Assembly (NCBI RefSeq): GCF_003626975.1
Contig: NZ_CP032616.1
Location: forward strand, 2,356,001-2,420,000
Origin: Pseudomonas sp. DY-1
GTDB taxonomy: Bacteria > Pseudomonadota > Gammaproteobacteria > Pseudomonadales > Pseudomonadaceae
Length of the DNA: 64,000 bases
Direction: 5' to 3'
The first letter of the stretch is position 1, and the number at the start of each line of letters is the position of its first letter. The translations under genes were made by a program, and so were the position numbers. Positions 1-9,415 of this stretch are shown piece after piece. The notes beneath the pieces were generated by a model that worked only from the letters and a program-made list of their open reading frames with translations, was not told the origin of the DNA and ran no database searches.

Positions 1-1265
1 ACCTGCAGTTCGGCTTCGATCAGCTTTCGCTCGGTAATATCGGTGATAAATCCGTGCCAGAGCACGCTGCCGTCCGCCAGGGGCCTGGGCCGCGCATCAC
101 CCTGCCGCCAGGACGCGCCACAGCCCGGGAGCTGAACCCGGTATTCCAGGTGCCACGGCTTGAGGTCCCGCGCGGAAGTCTCAAGCGATCCGAGGTAAAG
201 CGCGAGGTCGTCCGGGTGGATGATCGCATGCAGCGCGTCCGCGCTCTGCTCCAGTTGCTCCGGCGTCAGCCCGTAGATTTCGCGAACCCCGGCGCTGACA
301 TAGGAAAAGTACGAGTGCCCATCCAGCCGTCGCCGGTACTGGAAGACCATGCCCGGAATCTCGTTGGTCAGGTCTGTCATCAACGCAGCGGTCTGCTGCA
401 TCTTTTCGGACAGTGCCCGCATGGCGGTAATGTCGGTGGTCGTGCCTACCATGCGCAGCGGTTTGCCGAACTCATCGCGCTCAACCACCTTGCCGCGACT
501 GCACACCCACTTGTAGCTTCCGTCCCGGCAACGCAGCCGGTGTTCCACTTCGTAGGCTTCGGTACGTCGCTCGAAGTGGGCCTGAATGGTTGCCTGCACG
601 TAAGCCAGATCGTCCGGGTGGACGCGGGTGTAGCTCTCCTCGATGCGATTGCCGACCTCGTGGTCCGCGTACCCCAGCAAGGCTTTCCAGCCGGTGGAGT
701 AGTGGATTTCGCCGGTCACCGCATTGCGATCCCAGATTCCGGTTCCACTTCCGGCGATGGCTGGCGCCAGGCGCCGCTCGCTTTCCTGCAGACGCTCCAG
801 CTCCCGTCGATCCGACTCCTCACGTACCAGCACCCCAGCTGCAAGTTCAGCGAGATCGCGCAGCCCCTGGTGCTGCTCGACATCCAGATCTCGGGGCTGG
901 TCGTGCAACAGGTAGAGCACGCCGAACAGGGCGCCATCCGCCCCCGGCAAAGAGCAGGCAGCGAGAAAGCGCAGGCCGGGCAAGACCTTCACCAGGTCGT
1001 GATTGCGCAAGTGCTCGTCCCTGTGGATATCAGGCACCACGAGCAGCGCATCGGTTTGGGTGACGTGAAAAAGAGGCAGGTGGCCATCCGGCAATGGGTC
1101 GACGAGTGTCCAGCCGTCACAGGCGCAAACCTGCTGGAGCCCCCTGTTGCCAGTGGTCAGGAGCGCGGCCCTGACGCCGAAATGTCGCCTGGCCATGCGG
1201 ACCAGGCCGTCGAATCGCTCATCTCTGGCGCCTTCCGGCGCGTTGGAACTGCTGGGCAACTGCAT
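1..1265 (-). CDS. GAF/PAS sensor protein, C-terminal part outside the window
   Basis: The reading frame enters from the left edge and its ATG is at 1265, so 421 residues are visible. Roughly residues 20-150 resemble a GAF domain. Two PAS/PAC units follow at about 165-285 and 290-415, each with the HPDD motif and a closing TDIT motif typical of PAC segments. There is no signal peptide or membrane helix in the visible part, so this looks like a cytoplasmic sensor. The output domain (histidine kinase or GGDEF/EAL) lies beyond the edge, so class and signal cannot be named. It is divergent from the yebC-family gene, with a 191-base gap holding nothing else I can identify. Confidence 0.85.
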   Translation of the reverse strand, partial: MQLPSSSNAPEGARDERFDGLVRMARRHFGVRAALLTTGNRGLQQVCACDGWTLVDPLPDGHLPLFHVTQTDALLVVPDIHRDEHLRNHDLVKVLPGLRFLAACSLPGADGALFGVLYLLHDQPRDLDVEQHQGLRDLAELAAGVLVREESDRRELERLQESERRLAPAIAGSGTGIWDRNAVTGEIHYSTGWKALLGYADHEVGNRIEESYTRVHPDDLAYVQATIQAHFERRTEAYEVEHRLRCRDGSYKWVCSRGKVVERDEFGKPLRMVGTTTDITAMRALSEKMQQTAALMTDLTNEIPGMVFQYRRRLDGHSYFSYVSAGVREIYGLTPEQLEQSADALHAIIHPDDLALYLGSLETSARDLKPWHLEYRVQLPGCGASWRQGDARPRPLADGSVLWHGFITDITERKLIEAELQ

Positions 1266-1456
1266 TCGGACTCCGCCTCGCAGGGGCTGCTACACCACCT
1301 GGCGCCTATTGGCCTGGTGATATGCAATCTAACCATAATGGCCAATTGGTGCCAGATTCTCCGCACGGGCGGGCTGACGAGTTGGCTGGCAGCTTCCCCC
1401 GTCGCCCCAGTAGAATCGCCACCCGTTTCCCCCAACGAACCAGCGAGAGAGCCGCC

Positions 1457-2161
1457 ATGGGCGCCCAGTGGAAAGCCAAACCCAAAGAAGCCGCCGCCAA
1501 CGCCCGAGGAAAGATCTTCGGCAAACTGGTGAAAGAGATCATGATCGCCGCGCGTAACGGCGCCGATCCGGACATGAACCCCAAGCTGCGTCTCGCCGTG
1601 CACCAGGCCAAGAAGGCCTCCATGCCGAAAGACACCCTGGAGCGCGCCATCAAGAAAGGCGCTGGCCTTTCCGGTGAAGTGGTCAACTACGAGCGCACCC
1701 TCTACGAAGGTTTCGCCCCGCACCGCGTGCCAGTAATCGTCGAGTGCCTGACCGATAACGTGAACCGTACCGTCGCCGAAGTGCGGGTGCTGTTCCGCAA
1801 GGGCCAACTGGGCACCTCCGGCTCGGTTGCCTGGGACTTCGACCACCTGGGCATGATCGAGGCAGAACCTGCCAGCGCCGATGCCGACGTGGAAGTGGCC
1901 GCCATCGAGGCCGGTGCCCAGGACTTCGAAGCCGCCGATGAAGGCGCCACCCTCTTCTACACCGACCCGACTGACCTGGACGCCGTGTGCAAGGCGCTGC
2001 CGGAATTCGGCTTCACCGTGCAATCGGCCAACCTGGGCTACAAGGCGAAGAACCCGGTGAGCCTGTCCGGTGCCGAGCTGGAAGAAGTGGAAGCCTTCCT
2101 CGACGCGCTGGACAACCACGACGACGTGCAGAACGTCTATGTCGGCCTGCAAGCCAACTGA
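1457..2161 (+). CDS. YebC/PmpR (TACO1) family transcription/translation regulator
   Basis: A 234-residue cytoplasmic protein starting [20 protein letters not shown], the usual family opening. The body shows the NVNRT and GSVAWDF motifs, and the end shows the HDDVQNVY motif. Length matches the family (about 240). Family members bind DNA, and some help ribosomes at proline stretches. The N-terminus differs from the ruvC-linked YebC type, so this is probably the second Pseudomonas paralogue rather than PmpR itself. An upstream in-frame ATG at 1322 is less likely, because only the 1457 start matches the family. A small gene overlaps its 3' end. Confidence 0.88.
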   Translation: MGAQWKAKPKEAAANARGKIFGKLVKEIMIAARNGADPDMNPKLRLAVHQAKKASMPKDTLERAIKKGAGLSGEVVNYERTLYEGFAPHRVPVIVECLTDNVNRTVAEVRVLFRKGQLGTSGSVAWDFDHLGMIEAEPASADADVEVAAIEAGAQDFEAADEGATLFYTDPTDLDAVCKALPEFGFTVQSANLGYKAKNPVSLSGAELEEVEAFLDALDNHDDVQNVYVGLQAN

Positions 2162-2390
2162 TCCGGCAAGCCGCCGGCAGTTCCACGAGGAGCATGCCGG
2201 GCAGGCCCGTGACGAAGCGCTGCGTCTATTGGCGCAGCGCGACGCCATGGGCCCGCGCTGGCTCGCCTGGGTAGCCACAGAGCTGTACCACCTCAAGCCG
2301 TCGGCCTTCGCCAATATGGTGCGTCGTGAGCTGGAACGCCTGAATACGGCGGACCTCCAGTTCGGCCAGGCATCGAAAGAGCTGCATTGA
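2139..2390 (+). CDS. Small conserved hypothetical protein overlapping the yebC-family gene
   Basis: An 83-residue frame whose ATG at 2139 lies inside the last 23 bases of the preceding gene. The product from about residue 14 on is a well-ordered, helix-rich sequence ([20 protein letters not shown], then [20 protein letters not shown]) with normal Pseudomonas codon use. That argues for a real protein rather than a shadow frame. I recall similar short proteins in Pseudomonas but know of no function. The exact start is uncertain, since the first dozen residues are read through the neighbouring gene's end. Translational coupling to the yebC-family gene is likely. Confidence 0.55.
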   Translation: MSACKPTDPASRRQFHEEHAGQARDEALRLLAQRDAMGPRWLAWVATELYHLKPSAFANMVRRELERLNTADLQFGQASKELH

Positions 2391-2444
2391 GCGCATCGGC
2401 GCCCAACGAATCCGACATTGGGCCGCGCTCCGCTTGGTGCCAGC

Positions 2445-3344
2445 CTACGATTGGGTTTGAACCGCCCGGCGCAGGCTGAAGCTCCAGCCCTGCTGCATCC
2501 CCAACGCCGCAACGAGAATCGCCGCCACGCCCACCCACTGCAACAGTTCGAGGTGTCGGCCGAAGGCGAACCAGTCGACGAAGATCGCCGCGATCGGATA
2601 GATGAACGACAGTGCGCCAGTCAGGGCCGTCGGCAGTTTCTGTATGGCGCCGTAGAGCAGCACATACATCACGCCGGTGTGGATCACGCCGAGTGTCAGC
2701 AGGATGGACCAGGAATCAGTGCCCTGCGGCAGGCTGGATAGATTCGCCACGGGCGCCAGCAACAGCACCCCGGTGGTGACCTGAATCAGCGCGATCAGGT
2801 GCGGTGGCACCCCGCTCAGCCGCTTGATGATCAGCGCCGCAATCGCATAGAGCAACGCCGCGCCCAGGGCCAGGGCAATGCCCGCCAGGTAATCACCGCC
2901 ACTTTCGCCCTGCCCGCCGTGGGCGCTGACGATGGCCAGCATTCCCAAGAACGACACGGCAAGCCAAGCCAGCTTCTGCACGGTGATCTTCTCACCGAGG
3001 AACAGTGCTGCCAGCCCGACCAGCATGAACGGCTGGACGTTGTAGATCGCCGTGCCGATGGAGATAGACGCTCGCGAGTAGGAGGCGAAGAGCAATACCC
3101 AGTTGCCGACGATGGCCACGCCGCTGAGTACCGCAAGGAGGAAGGTGGCTCGGGTAAGGATGCCGGGGCGCAGGAAGCCCATCGCCGCGCAGATGACCAG
3201 CAAGGTCAATGCGCCGAACAGGCAGCGCCAGAACACCACATCCAGCACCGGCTGCCCGGAAAGCATCACCAACCAGCCAATGGTGCCGGAGATGAGCATG
3301 GCGGCGACCATTTCCAACGAACCGCGATGTATTGATTTGTCCAT
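2445..3344 (-). CDS. EamA/DMT-family inner-membrane exporter
   Basis: A 299-residue, very hydrophobic protein with about ten predicted membrane helices and two EamA halves, the layout of drug/metabolite exporters. The ATG at 3344 (MDKSIHRGSLE) has GGAG just upstream and is preferred over the frame's earlier ATG at 3425. It is divergent from an Lrp/AsnC-type regulator 130 bases away, the classic arrangement in which the regulator senses an amino acid that the exporter removes. The substrate cannot be read from sequence. The 3' end overlaps a diverged copy of the repeat seen at 10493-10576. Confidence 0.86.
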   Translation of the reverse strand: MDKSIHRGSLEMVAAMLISGTIGWLVMLSGQPVLDVVFWRCLFGALTLLVICAAMGFLRPGILTRATFLLAVLSGVAIVGNWVLLFASYSRASISIGTAIYNVQPFMLVGLAALFLGEKITVQKLAWLAVSFLGMLAIVSAHGGQGESGGDYLAGIALALGAALLYAIAALIIKRLSGVPPHLIALIQVTTGVLLLAPVANLSSLPQGTDSWSILLTLGVIHTGVMYVLLYGAIQKLPTALTGALSFIYPIAAIFVDWFAFGRHLELLQWVGVAAILVAALGMQQGWSFSLRRAVQTQS

Positions 3345-3474
3345 GATGGGCTCCTCTGTGTGGCGCACAGTATGACGAGCCACAACGGGCAGATTCCATG
3401 CGATAGAAAAGGCTAATTTCGCCATCTACCTTTACTATCAAGGCACTTTTATCCGTTCACCTAACGAGGCCGCC

Positions 3475-3912
3475 ATGACCGACGACATCGACCAGTTGCT
3501 GATCTCCGCCTTGATGGAAGACTCGCGCCGTTCCCTCAAGGCCCTGGCGCAGATCAGCGGCCTTTCCTCCCCCAGCGTCGCGGAGCGACTGCGCAAGCTG
3601 GAAGAACGCGGTGTGCTCACGGGTTACACGGTGGAGGTGGACCCGAAGGCCTTTGGCTACCAGCTCCAAGCCATCGTGCGAATCCGTCCCCTGCCCGGCC
3701 AGTTGCAGGTGGTGGAACGCAAGATCCAGGACATTCCGGAGTTCACCGAGTGCGACAAGGTGACCGGCGACGACTGCTTCATCGCACGGCTGTGCGTGCG
3801 CTCCATGGAACAGCTCGACACGCTGCTGGACCGCATCAACGTCTATGCCGAAACCAGCACCGCCATCGTCAAGAAAACCCCGGTGAAGCGACGGCTGCCG
3901 CCGATGGCGTGA
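3475..3912 (+). CDS. Lrp/AsnC-family transcriptional regulator
   Basis: A 145-residue protein with an N-terminal winged helix-turn-helix (about 5-60, including LAQISGLSSPSVAERLRKLE) and a C-terminal RAM ligand-binding domain (about 65-140). Full length for the family. Such proteins form dimers or octamers and respond to amino acids. Divergent placement next to the EamA exporter suggests it controls that exporter and itself. The effector is unknown. Confidence 0.9.
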   Translation: MTDDIDQLLISALMEDSRRSLKALAQISGLSSPSVAERLRKLEERGVLTGYTVEVDPKAFGYQLQAIVRIRPLPGQLQVVERKIQDIPEFTECDKVTGDDCFIARLCVRSMEQLDTLLDRINVYAETSTAIVKKTPVKRRLPPMA

Positions 3913-4009
3913 AACACCGCGCAGCAGGTTTTGCCGCGCGGCGCTCCATTGAGGAACGCTGCCCGGCAAGTCGGTGCCCGGCGCCAACTGGCCAGAGCGG
4001 CGTAGCGCG

Positions 4010-4858
4010 TTACTCGCTCTTCCGCACCCCCAGCTTTTCCACCAACGCCTTGGCCAGCGCATGGTCGGAGAACGGGTTCTGGCCGGTGATCAACTCGCGA
4101 TCCACCACCACGTTGGGACTCCAGGCCGTGGCGTAGGCCATGTCGCCGCCAGCACCTGCCATCGCCTTGGCCGGGTAGAAGAGGATGCGGTCGCCGTTGA
4201 GGGAGCTTTCGAATACCTGCTCTTCCGGGTCGGCGAAGATCGTCATGCGGTAGCCCTGGTAGAGCCAGTTGCTCGCCGCCGGCTTCTCGCCACGGGCGAG
4301 GGCCGCCTGGTAGCTGGCGGGATCGTCCTGGGCCGAGAGCAACGCAATGGGCCCGTGGCAAATGGCAGCGGTGGGCTTGCCGGCCTGGTGGAAGTGACGC
4401 AATAGCGCTCCCACTTCGGGGTTGTTGGCCAGGTCGATCAGCGGCGCGTGGCCACCGGGAATCAGCAACCCGGCATAGCGGTCCAGGTCTCCGGCGAGTA
4501 CTTCTTGCAGCGACAGGCTGTCGTTCATGCCTGGCAGGCCTTCGACCACATTCTGGATGCGCTTCATTTCCGCTGCGTCTCCGCCGAAGTACTGCGGATC
4601 GATGGAGCGTTTATCCACGCTCGGTGCGTTGCCCCTGGGGGTCACCAGTACCAGCGCGTAGCCCGCCTTGAGCAAGTGGTCCGCGGGTACGCCGAACTCG
4701 TTGAGGTAGAAGCCGGTGGGGTACTGCTTACCGTCCTTGAGTGGCAACTGGTTCTCGCTGGAAAGCAGCACCAGCACCTCGCCCTTGGGCGCCGCATTGG
4801 CCGTGCCGGCCAGCATCGCGCCGGCAAGGGCCAGCGCCAGGGTGGAAACCTTGGTCAT
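4010..4858 (-). CDS. Exported DJ-1/PfpI-family protein
   Basis: A 282-residue protein with a clear Sec signal peptide (cleavage after about residue 22, AANA-AP). The class-I amidotransferase-like DJ-1/PfpI fold follows. The nucleophile elbow AICHGP, with its cysteine, is intact, and the acidic partner (EFG and GGH motifs) is present. Relatives include Hsp31-type glyoxalases and chaperones. Export is unusual for that group, so a periplasmic carbonyl or protein-repair role is possible. It is the second gene of an operon with the monooxygenase-like gene 14 bases upstream, both divergent from a LysR gene. Confidence 0.85.
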   Translation of the reverse strand: MTKVSTLALALAGAMLAGTANAAPKGEVLVLLSSENQLPLKDGKQYPTGFYLNEFGVPADHLLKAGYALVLVTPRGNAPSVDKRSIDPQYFGGDAAEMKRIQNVVEGLPGMNDSLSLQEVLAGDLDRYAGLLIPGGHAPLIDLANNPEVGALLRHFHQAGKPTAAICHGPIALLSAQDDPASYQAALARGEKPAASNWLYQGYRMTIFADPEEQVFESSLNGDRILFYPAKAMAGAGGDMAYATAWSPNVVVDRELITGQNPFSDHALAKALVEKLGVRKSE

Positions 4859-4872
4859 GTTGAATCTCCTGA

Positions 4873-5178
4873 TCAGTTGAACGGTGCCAAGTCCAGCGGA
4901 CGGGCGAGGCGTACCTGGGTGGGCGCGGCCAGCCAGTCGGCAGTGGCGGCGCGATACGCCTGGTAATGGGCGCTCTGGCGATGGGCTTCGACGGCAGCCT
5001 CATCGGCGTATAGCTCGAAGAGGTCGAAAGCCAGCACCTCGCCCTCGTGGATGAACAGGTCGTAACGCAGGTTGCCGGGCTCAGCCCGGGAGCGCTCGAC
5101 CATCACTCGCAGGGCCCGCTCCACCGCGTCGCGGTGCTCGGGTCTGGGGCTGATGGTGGCGAAGATGCTGATGGTCAT
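4873..5178 (-). CDS. Antibiotic biosynthesis monooxygenase (ABM) domain protein
   Basis: A 101-residue single-domain ABM ferredoxin-like fold with the MVERSRAEPGNLRYDLF stretch typical of YgiN/HmoA-type dimers. Family members oxidise quinols or aromatic compounds without cofactors, or remove small reactive metabolites. It opens the operon that continues into the DJ-1-type gene. A LysR regulator is divergent, with a palindrome between the two starts. A second ABM protein lies at 9412-9726. Confidence 0.85.
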   Translation of the reverse strand: MTISIFATISPRPEHRDAVERALRVMVERSRAEPGNLRYDLFIHEGEVLAFDLFELYADEAAVEAHRQSAHYQAYRAATADWLAAPTQVRLARPLDLAPFN

Positions 5179-5234
5179 GGGGTCTCCTGGATATCAGCGC
5201 GTCAGTGGCCGCCATCCTAGGCAAGGCACTAAGA

Positions 5235-5248
5235 TTCGATAATTCGAA
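5235..5248. promoter_or_regulatory. Candidate LysR operator palindrome
   Basis: TTCGA-TAAT-TCGAA, a perfect 5-base inverted repeat with a 4-base spacer, in the 95-base gap between the divergent ABM-DJ-1 operon and the LysR gene. It fits the T-N11-A shape of LysR sites. Function is inferred from position only. Confidence 0.4.
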
Positions 5249-5273
5249 AGCTTCTATTTCTGGCATCCAAAAA

Positions 5274-6191
5274 ATGAATATCACCAAGAAGGACCTGAAC
5301 CTGCTGCTGGTCTTCCACGTGCTCTACCAGGAACGCAATGCGTCGCTGGCGGCCGAGCGCATGGCCCTCAGCCAACCGGCCTTGAGTCACAAGCTGAACA
5401 AGCTGCGCCACCAGTTCGGCGACCCGCTTTTCGTCCGCGCCCCCCGCGGTCTCACGCCCACGCCCCGCGCCCATGAGCTGGCGCCCCAGGTGCAGCGCCT
5501 GGTGGGCGAGCTGGAAGCCTTCTACGAGCTCTGCGACGGACAGGACTTCCTCGGCCGCGCCGAGCGCCTCCATCTCTACAGCACGGACTATGTGGAACAG
5601 ACGCTGCTGCCGAAGCTTCTGCCGAAGCTGCGCAGCCAGGCGCCGAACCTGGTTCTGGTCACCCACAACACCCGTGGCCAGCTCCCTCGCGACGAGCTGG
5701 AGAAAGGCACCTGCGACCTGGCGATTGCCGGCTTCTACACCGACCTCCCAGGCACCTTTCACCAGCAGCGCCTGCTGAGCGAGGACTTCGTGGTCCTGGC
5801 CTCCCAAGGCAACGCGCGCCTGGCCAACGGTCTGGACCTGGACGCGTTCCTCGCCTGCGAGCACCTTCTCACTACCCTTACCGGTGACCTCGATGGCCTG
5901 GTGGATCGGGCCCTGCAGGCCAGGGGACTGAGCCGCCGGGTCGCCGCCGGGCTGTCCAGCTTCATCGCACCGACCCGGCTGATTCGCGGCACCGACCTGC
6001 TGCTCACCTGCCTGCGCTCACTGGCCGAAGAAGCCGTGGATCGCGACCCCGACCTGCGCATGCACCCGCTGCCGTTGACGCTGCCACGGGTGGAGGTTAT
6101 GCAGATCTGGCATGAACGGACCGACGCCGACCGGCTGCGCCGCTGGTTCCGCAAACAGGTCCAGCAGGTGGCCGATTCCATCGCGCGCTAG
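5274..6191 (+). CDS. LysR-family transcriptional regulator
   Basis: A 305-residue protein. The winged HTH (residues 1-62, LAAERMALSQPALSHKLNKL) leads into a LysR substrate-binding domain from about 90. The ATG at 5274 (MNITKKDLNLLLVF) matches NodD/PcpR-like LysR openings and is preferred over the earlier 5205 start. It is divergent from the ABM/DJ-1 operon, the likely target. The effector is unknown but is probably a reactive or aromatic compound, given the target enzymes. Confidence 0.9.
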   Translation: MNITKKDLNLLLVFHVLYQERNASLAAERMALSQPALSHKLNKLRHQFGDPLFVRAPRGLTPTPRAHELAPQVQRLVGELEAFYELCDGQDFLGRAERLHLYSTDYVEQTLLPKLLPKLRSQAPNLVLVTHNTRGQLPRDELEKGTCDLAIAGFYTDLPGTFHQQRLLSEDFVVLASQGNARLANGLDLDAFLACEHLLTTLTGDLDGLVDRALQARGLSRRVAAGLSSFIAPTRLIRGTDLLLTCLRSLAEEAVDRDPDLRMHPLPLTLPRVEVMQIWHERTDADRLRRWFRKQVQQVADSIAR

Positions 6192-6266
6192 CCCTCGGGT
6201 GGCTTCGCGCCAGACCCGGCTCTGGAGTATCGTCGCCAGATCTTGATCACAGAAGGCAGGTGGGCG

Positions 6267-8114
6267 ATGGCAGCCCTGGATGACAACCCGGCTCCGCAGG
6301 ACGCGACCGGTAACAAGAACGACGGTTCCGCTCCCATTGCGCGCAAGGCCGGCACCCGTGGCGATGCCGCCGTGATCGCCACCTTGCTGCCCTACCTCAA
6401 GCCCTACACCGGCCGCATCGCCCTGGCGCTGGGGCTGATTTTCGCCGCCAAACTGATCAACCTCTACGTGCCGATCGCCCTCAAGCAGATCGTCGATGGG
6501 CTCAATGTCGAGCCCAGCCTCCTGGTGCTGCCGGTTGCCCTGTTGCTGGCCTATGGCGCCTCGCGCATCGGCGTCACCCTGTTCACCGAACTGCGCCAGG
6601 TGGTATTCGCCCGGGTCATGGCGCGGGCCTCGCGGCAGATCACCCTCAAGGTGTTCCAGCACCTCCACGGGCTGAGCCTGAAGTTCCACCTGGGCCGGCG
6701 CACCGGCGGCGTCGCCCGTGACGTCGAGCGTGGCGGGAGTGCCATCTCCGACCTGCTGGACTGGACGCTGTACACCATTGTCCCGACCCTGCTCGAAGTG
6801 CTGCTGGTCACTGCAGTGCTGGTCTGGGCGTACGACTGGGGCTTCGCCTTCATCACCCTCGCCACCCTGGTTGCCTATGGCATCTGGACGTTCGCCATCA
6901 CCGAATGGCGCACCCGCTACTACCGCGCAGCGGTGGAGGCGGACACCCGCGCCAATGAGCGCGCGGTGGATTCGCTGCTCAACTACGAGACGGTGAAGTA
7001 CTTCAACAACGAAGCCCACGAGTCGACACGCTACGACGAGAACCTGCGCCACCTGGAGAACGCCAAGGTCAAGGCCACCAAGTCCTTGGCGCTGCTCAAC
7101 CTGGGCCAGACCTCCATCGTCGCCATGGGTGTCACGGCCATGATGTGGCGTGCCGCCGCGGGCGTCGTGGCCGGCGAACTCACCATCGGCGACCTGGTGC
7201 TGGTGAACACCTACCTGCTGCAGCTGTCCGCCCCGTTGTTCATGCTCGGCATGATGTACCGCGAGGTGAAGCAGGCGCTGACCAACATGGAGCGGCTGTT
7301 CGGTCTGCTGGACGAGCGCCAGGACGTGCAGGACGCGCCGGGCGCCACCCCGCTGCAAACCACCCGGCCACGGGTGCGCTTCGAGAACGTGCACTTCGGC
7401 TATGACCCGCGCCGGGAGATACTCCACGGCGTGGACTTCGAGATTCCCCCCGGCGGCACCGTGGCAGTGGTCGGCCATTCAGGGTCTGGCAAGTCCACCC
7501 TCGCCCGGCTGCTCTACCGCTTCTACGACATCGATGCCGGGCACATCCGCATCGACGGCCACGACCTGCGCGAACTGACCCAGGGCTCGGTGCGCAGCGC
7601 CATCGGCATCGTTCCCCAGGACACCGTGCTGTTCAACGACAGCATCTACTACAACATCAGCTACGGCCGCCCCGGCGCCAGCCGCGAGGAGGTGGAGGCC
7701 GCCGCCCGCGCCGCGCATATCCACGACTTCATCCTGCGCCTGCCCGATGGCTACGAGACCCCCGTGGGTGAGCGCGGCCTCAAGCTCTCCGGCGGCGAAA
7801 AGCAACGTGTGGCCATCGCCCGCGCCCTGCTGAAGAACCCCGCCATCCTGATCTTCGACGAGGCCACCTCGGCACTGGACTCCAAGTCGGAAAAGGCCAT
7901 CCAGACCGCCCTGGACCGCATCCAGGTCGGCCGCACCACGCTGGTCATCGCCCACCGTCTGTCCACGGTGATGGATGCCGACCAGATTCTCGTGATCGAC
8001 GCCGGCCGCGTGCTAGAAAAAGGCACTCACCGCGAGCTGCTGGAAGCCGGCGGCACCTATGCGCAGATGTGGATGTTGCAGCAGCAGGAGCCGGAGGTGA
8101 GCCCCATCCCATAG
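6267..8114 (+). CDS. Atm1/HMT1-type ABC exporter (fused membrane and ATPase domains)
   Basis: A 615-residue half-transporter. Six membrane helices span about 40-330, and the nucleotide-binding domain has Walker A GHSGSGKST (about 402), signature LSGGEKQR (about 507) and Walker B ILIFDEATSALD (about 527). The NYETVKYFNNE stretch in the membrane domain is characteristic of the Atm1/ABCB7/HMT1 branch. Members move glutathione-metal or glutathione persulfide conjugates out of the cell. The start at 6267 has a GCAGG-type site; an in-frame ATG at 6243 is possible. It stands alone, followed by a REP pair. Confidence 0.9.
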   Translation: MAALDDNPAPQDATGNKNDGSAPIARKAGTRGDAAVIATLLPYLKPYTGRIALALGLIFAAKLINLYVPIALKQIVDGLNVEPSLLVLPVALLLAYGASRIGVTLFTELRQVVFARVMARASRQITLKVFQHLHGLSLKFHLGRRTGGVARDVERGGSAISDLLDWTLYTIVPTLLEVLLVTAVLVWAYDWGFAFITLATLVAYGIWTFAITEWRTRYYRAAVEADTRANERAVDSLLNYETVKYFNNEAHESTRYDENLRHLENAKVKATKSLALLNLGQTSIVAMGVTAMMWRAAAGVVAGELTIGDLVLVNTYLLQLSAPLFMLGMMYREVKQALTNMERLFGLLDERQDVQDAPGATPLQTTRPRVRFENVHFGYDPRREILHGVDFEIPPGGTVAVVGHSGSGKSTLARLLYRFYDIDAGHIRIDGHDLRELTQGSVRSAIGIVPQDTVLFNDSIYYNISYGRPGASREEVEAAARAAHIHDFILRLPDGYETPVGERGLKLSGGEKQRVAIARALLKNPAILIFDEATSALDSKSEKAIQTALDRIQVGRTTLVIAHRLSTVMDADQILVIDAGRVLEKGTHRELLEAGGTYAQMWMLQQQEPEVSPIP

Positions 8115-8125
8115 AGGCAGCATTT

Positions 8126-8176
8126 GTAGGAGCGAGCTTGCTGAGTCTGCTCTTTCGCGAGCAAGCTCGCTCCTAC
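8126..8176. repeat. REP-like inverted pair
   Basis: Perfect 17-base arms GTAGGAGCGAGCTTGCT (8126-8142) and their reverse complement (8160-8176), separated by 17 bases. The wording matches the Pseudomonas REP/REPIN families. It sits between the convergent ABC exporter and CMD genes and could also stop transcription. Confidence 0.75.
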
Positions 8177-8191
8177 CTGAAGCAATGCGCC

Positions 8192-8515
8192 CTATTCCTC
8201 GCTTTCCAGCACATCCCCCGCCCAGCTCAGGGCCGCGACCACGGTAGGAAAACCGATGGTGCTGGTCAGCGCGAGCAAGGCATGGTGGATATGCGCCGGA
8301 CTGGCGCCGGCCTCCAGGGCCCGCCGGGTATGGCTGTGGACAGCCCCTTCGGAATGGATCGCCGCTGCTGCGGCGAGCTGGATCAGTTGCAGGCTGAGTT
8401 CATCCAGGGGGCCGGCCTGGCGCACCACAGCGCCGAGGGTTTCCACCGCCTGGAAGTACGCCGGGTGTTGTTTCTTCAGGCGCTTGTAGGTTTCAAGACC
8501 GTGTTTGCGTTCCAT
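8192..8515 (-). CDS. Carboxymuconolactone decarboxylase (AhpD-like) family protein lacking the cysteine pair
   Basis: A 107-residue all-helical CMD-fold protein. The family normally carries a C-x-x-C-x-x-x-H redox motif. Here the equivalent segment reads SEGAVHSH, so both cysteines are gone while the Glu and His remain. It cannot act as an AhpD-type peroxidase reductant and may be a non-redox member. The start MERKHGLETYKRL at 8515 fits the family better than an earlier ATG at 8536. It is convergent with the ABC exporter. Confidence 0.82.
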   Translation of the reverse strand: MERKHGLETYKRLKKQHPAYFQAVETLGAVVRQAGPLDELSLQLIQLAAAAAIHSEGAVHSHTRRALEAGASPAHIHHALLALTSTIGFPTVVAALSWAGDVLESEE

Positions 8516-8650
8516 GGGAATACCTCGCGTGGGCATGCCCTTTCAGCTTAGGCAAGCCTGCCTCGACTAAGGTGAATGAACCCGCCCCGCGGCAGAGAGG
8601 ACATCCACTGTGTTCAAGAGCCCCATCGCCGATCGCGTTCCGACATCAGC

Positions 8651-9415
8651 ATGCGGCGCAGCCTGATCGGCGGCGTCCTGCTCGCCATTGCGCTCTATCT
8701 GGGAGCCGGCACGCTGCTGTTCGCATTCCAGCGTTCGCTGCTGTATTTCCCGCAACCCCGTGCCATTGGCGGTCCGGACCGGCTCCTGATGCTGCCTGTG
8801 ACGGACCAGCAGATCGCCGTCACGGTGCGTCCGCTGGCCAGCTCCAAGGCGCTGATCTACTTCGGCGGCAATGCCGAGGACGTGTCCCGCAGCCTGCCGG
8901 ACTTCGCCGAAGCCTTTCCCGATCACGCGCTCTACCTGCTGCATTACCGGGGGTTCGGCGACAGCACCGGACGGCCCACGGAGGCCGCCATCCTGCACGA
9001 TGCCCTGAAGCTGTTCGACAAAGTCAGCGCTCTGCACAGCGAAGTGGCCGTGGTCGGCCGCAGCCTGGGCAGCGGCGTGGCCATTCACCTCGCCAGCCAG
9101 CGCCGGGTCGCGCGGCTGGTACTGGTCACGCCCTACAACAGCATCCTGGAGCTGGCCCAGCGGCAATTCCCGATCTTCCCGGTTCGCTGGATGCTTCAGG
9201 ACAAGTACGAGTCCTGGCGCTACGTCCCGGCCATCGCCGTGCCCACCCTGCTGATCGTCGCGGAGCGCGACGAAGTCATCCCGCGCTGGAGCAGCGAAAA
9301 ACTCTTCGCCCAGTTCCGCTCGGGCGTGGCGCGGAGGGAAGTGATCGTTGGGGCCGGCCACAACGACATTGGCGGCCGACCGGAGTACCTCAGTTTGATT
9401 CGCAGCGGAATCTAG
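8651..9415 (+). CDS. Membrane-anchored alpha/beta hydrolase
   Basis: A 254-residue protein with an N-terminal signal anchor (about 4-25), then FQRSLLYFPQP, an opening shared by YfhR/ABHD13-type hydrolases. The nucleophile elbow is GRSLGSG. A likely acid (AERDEVIP) and His (GAGHNDI) complete the triad. Probably periplasm-facing esterase or thioesterase activity; the substrate is unknown. An in-frame ATG at 8576 gives 25 more residues but puts a polar, low-complexity lead before the anchor, so the 8651 start is preferred. Its end overlaps the convergent ABM gene by 4 bases. Confidence 0.82.
   Translation: MRRSLIGGVLLAIALYLGAGTLLFAFQRSLLYFPQPRAIGGPDRLLMLPVTDQQIAVTVRPLASSKALIYFGGNAEDVSRSLPDFAEAFPDHALYLLHYRGFGDSTGRPTEAAILHDALKLFDKVSALHSEVAVVGRSLGSGVAIHLASQRRVARLVLVTPYNSILELAQRQFPIFPVRWMLQDKYESWRYVPAIAVPTLLIVAERDEVIPRWSSEKLFAQFRSGVARREVIVGAGHNDIGGRPEYLSLIRSGI

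Noticed and set aside
54..1532. Long plus-strand open frame of 492 codons
   Set aside because: It is the antisense of the GAF/PAS sensor gene and runs into yebC; its composition is Arg/Val/Gly-rich with no recognisable domain.
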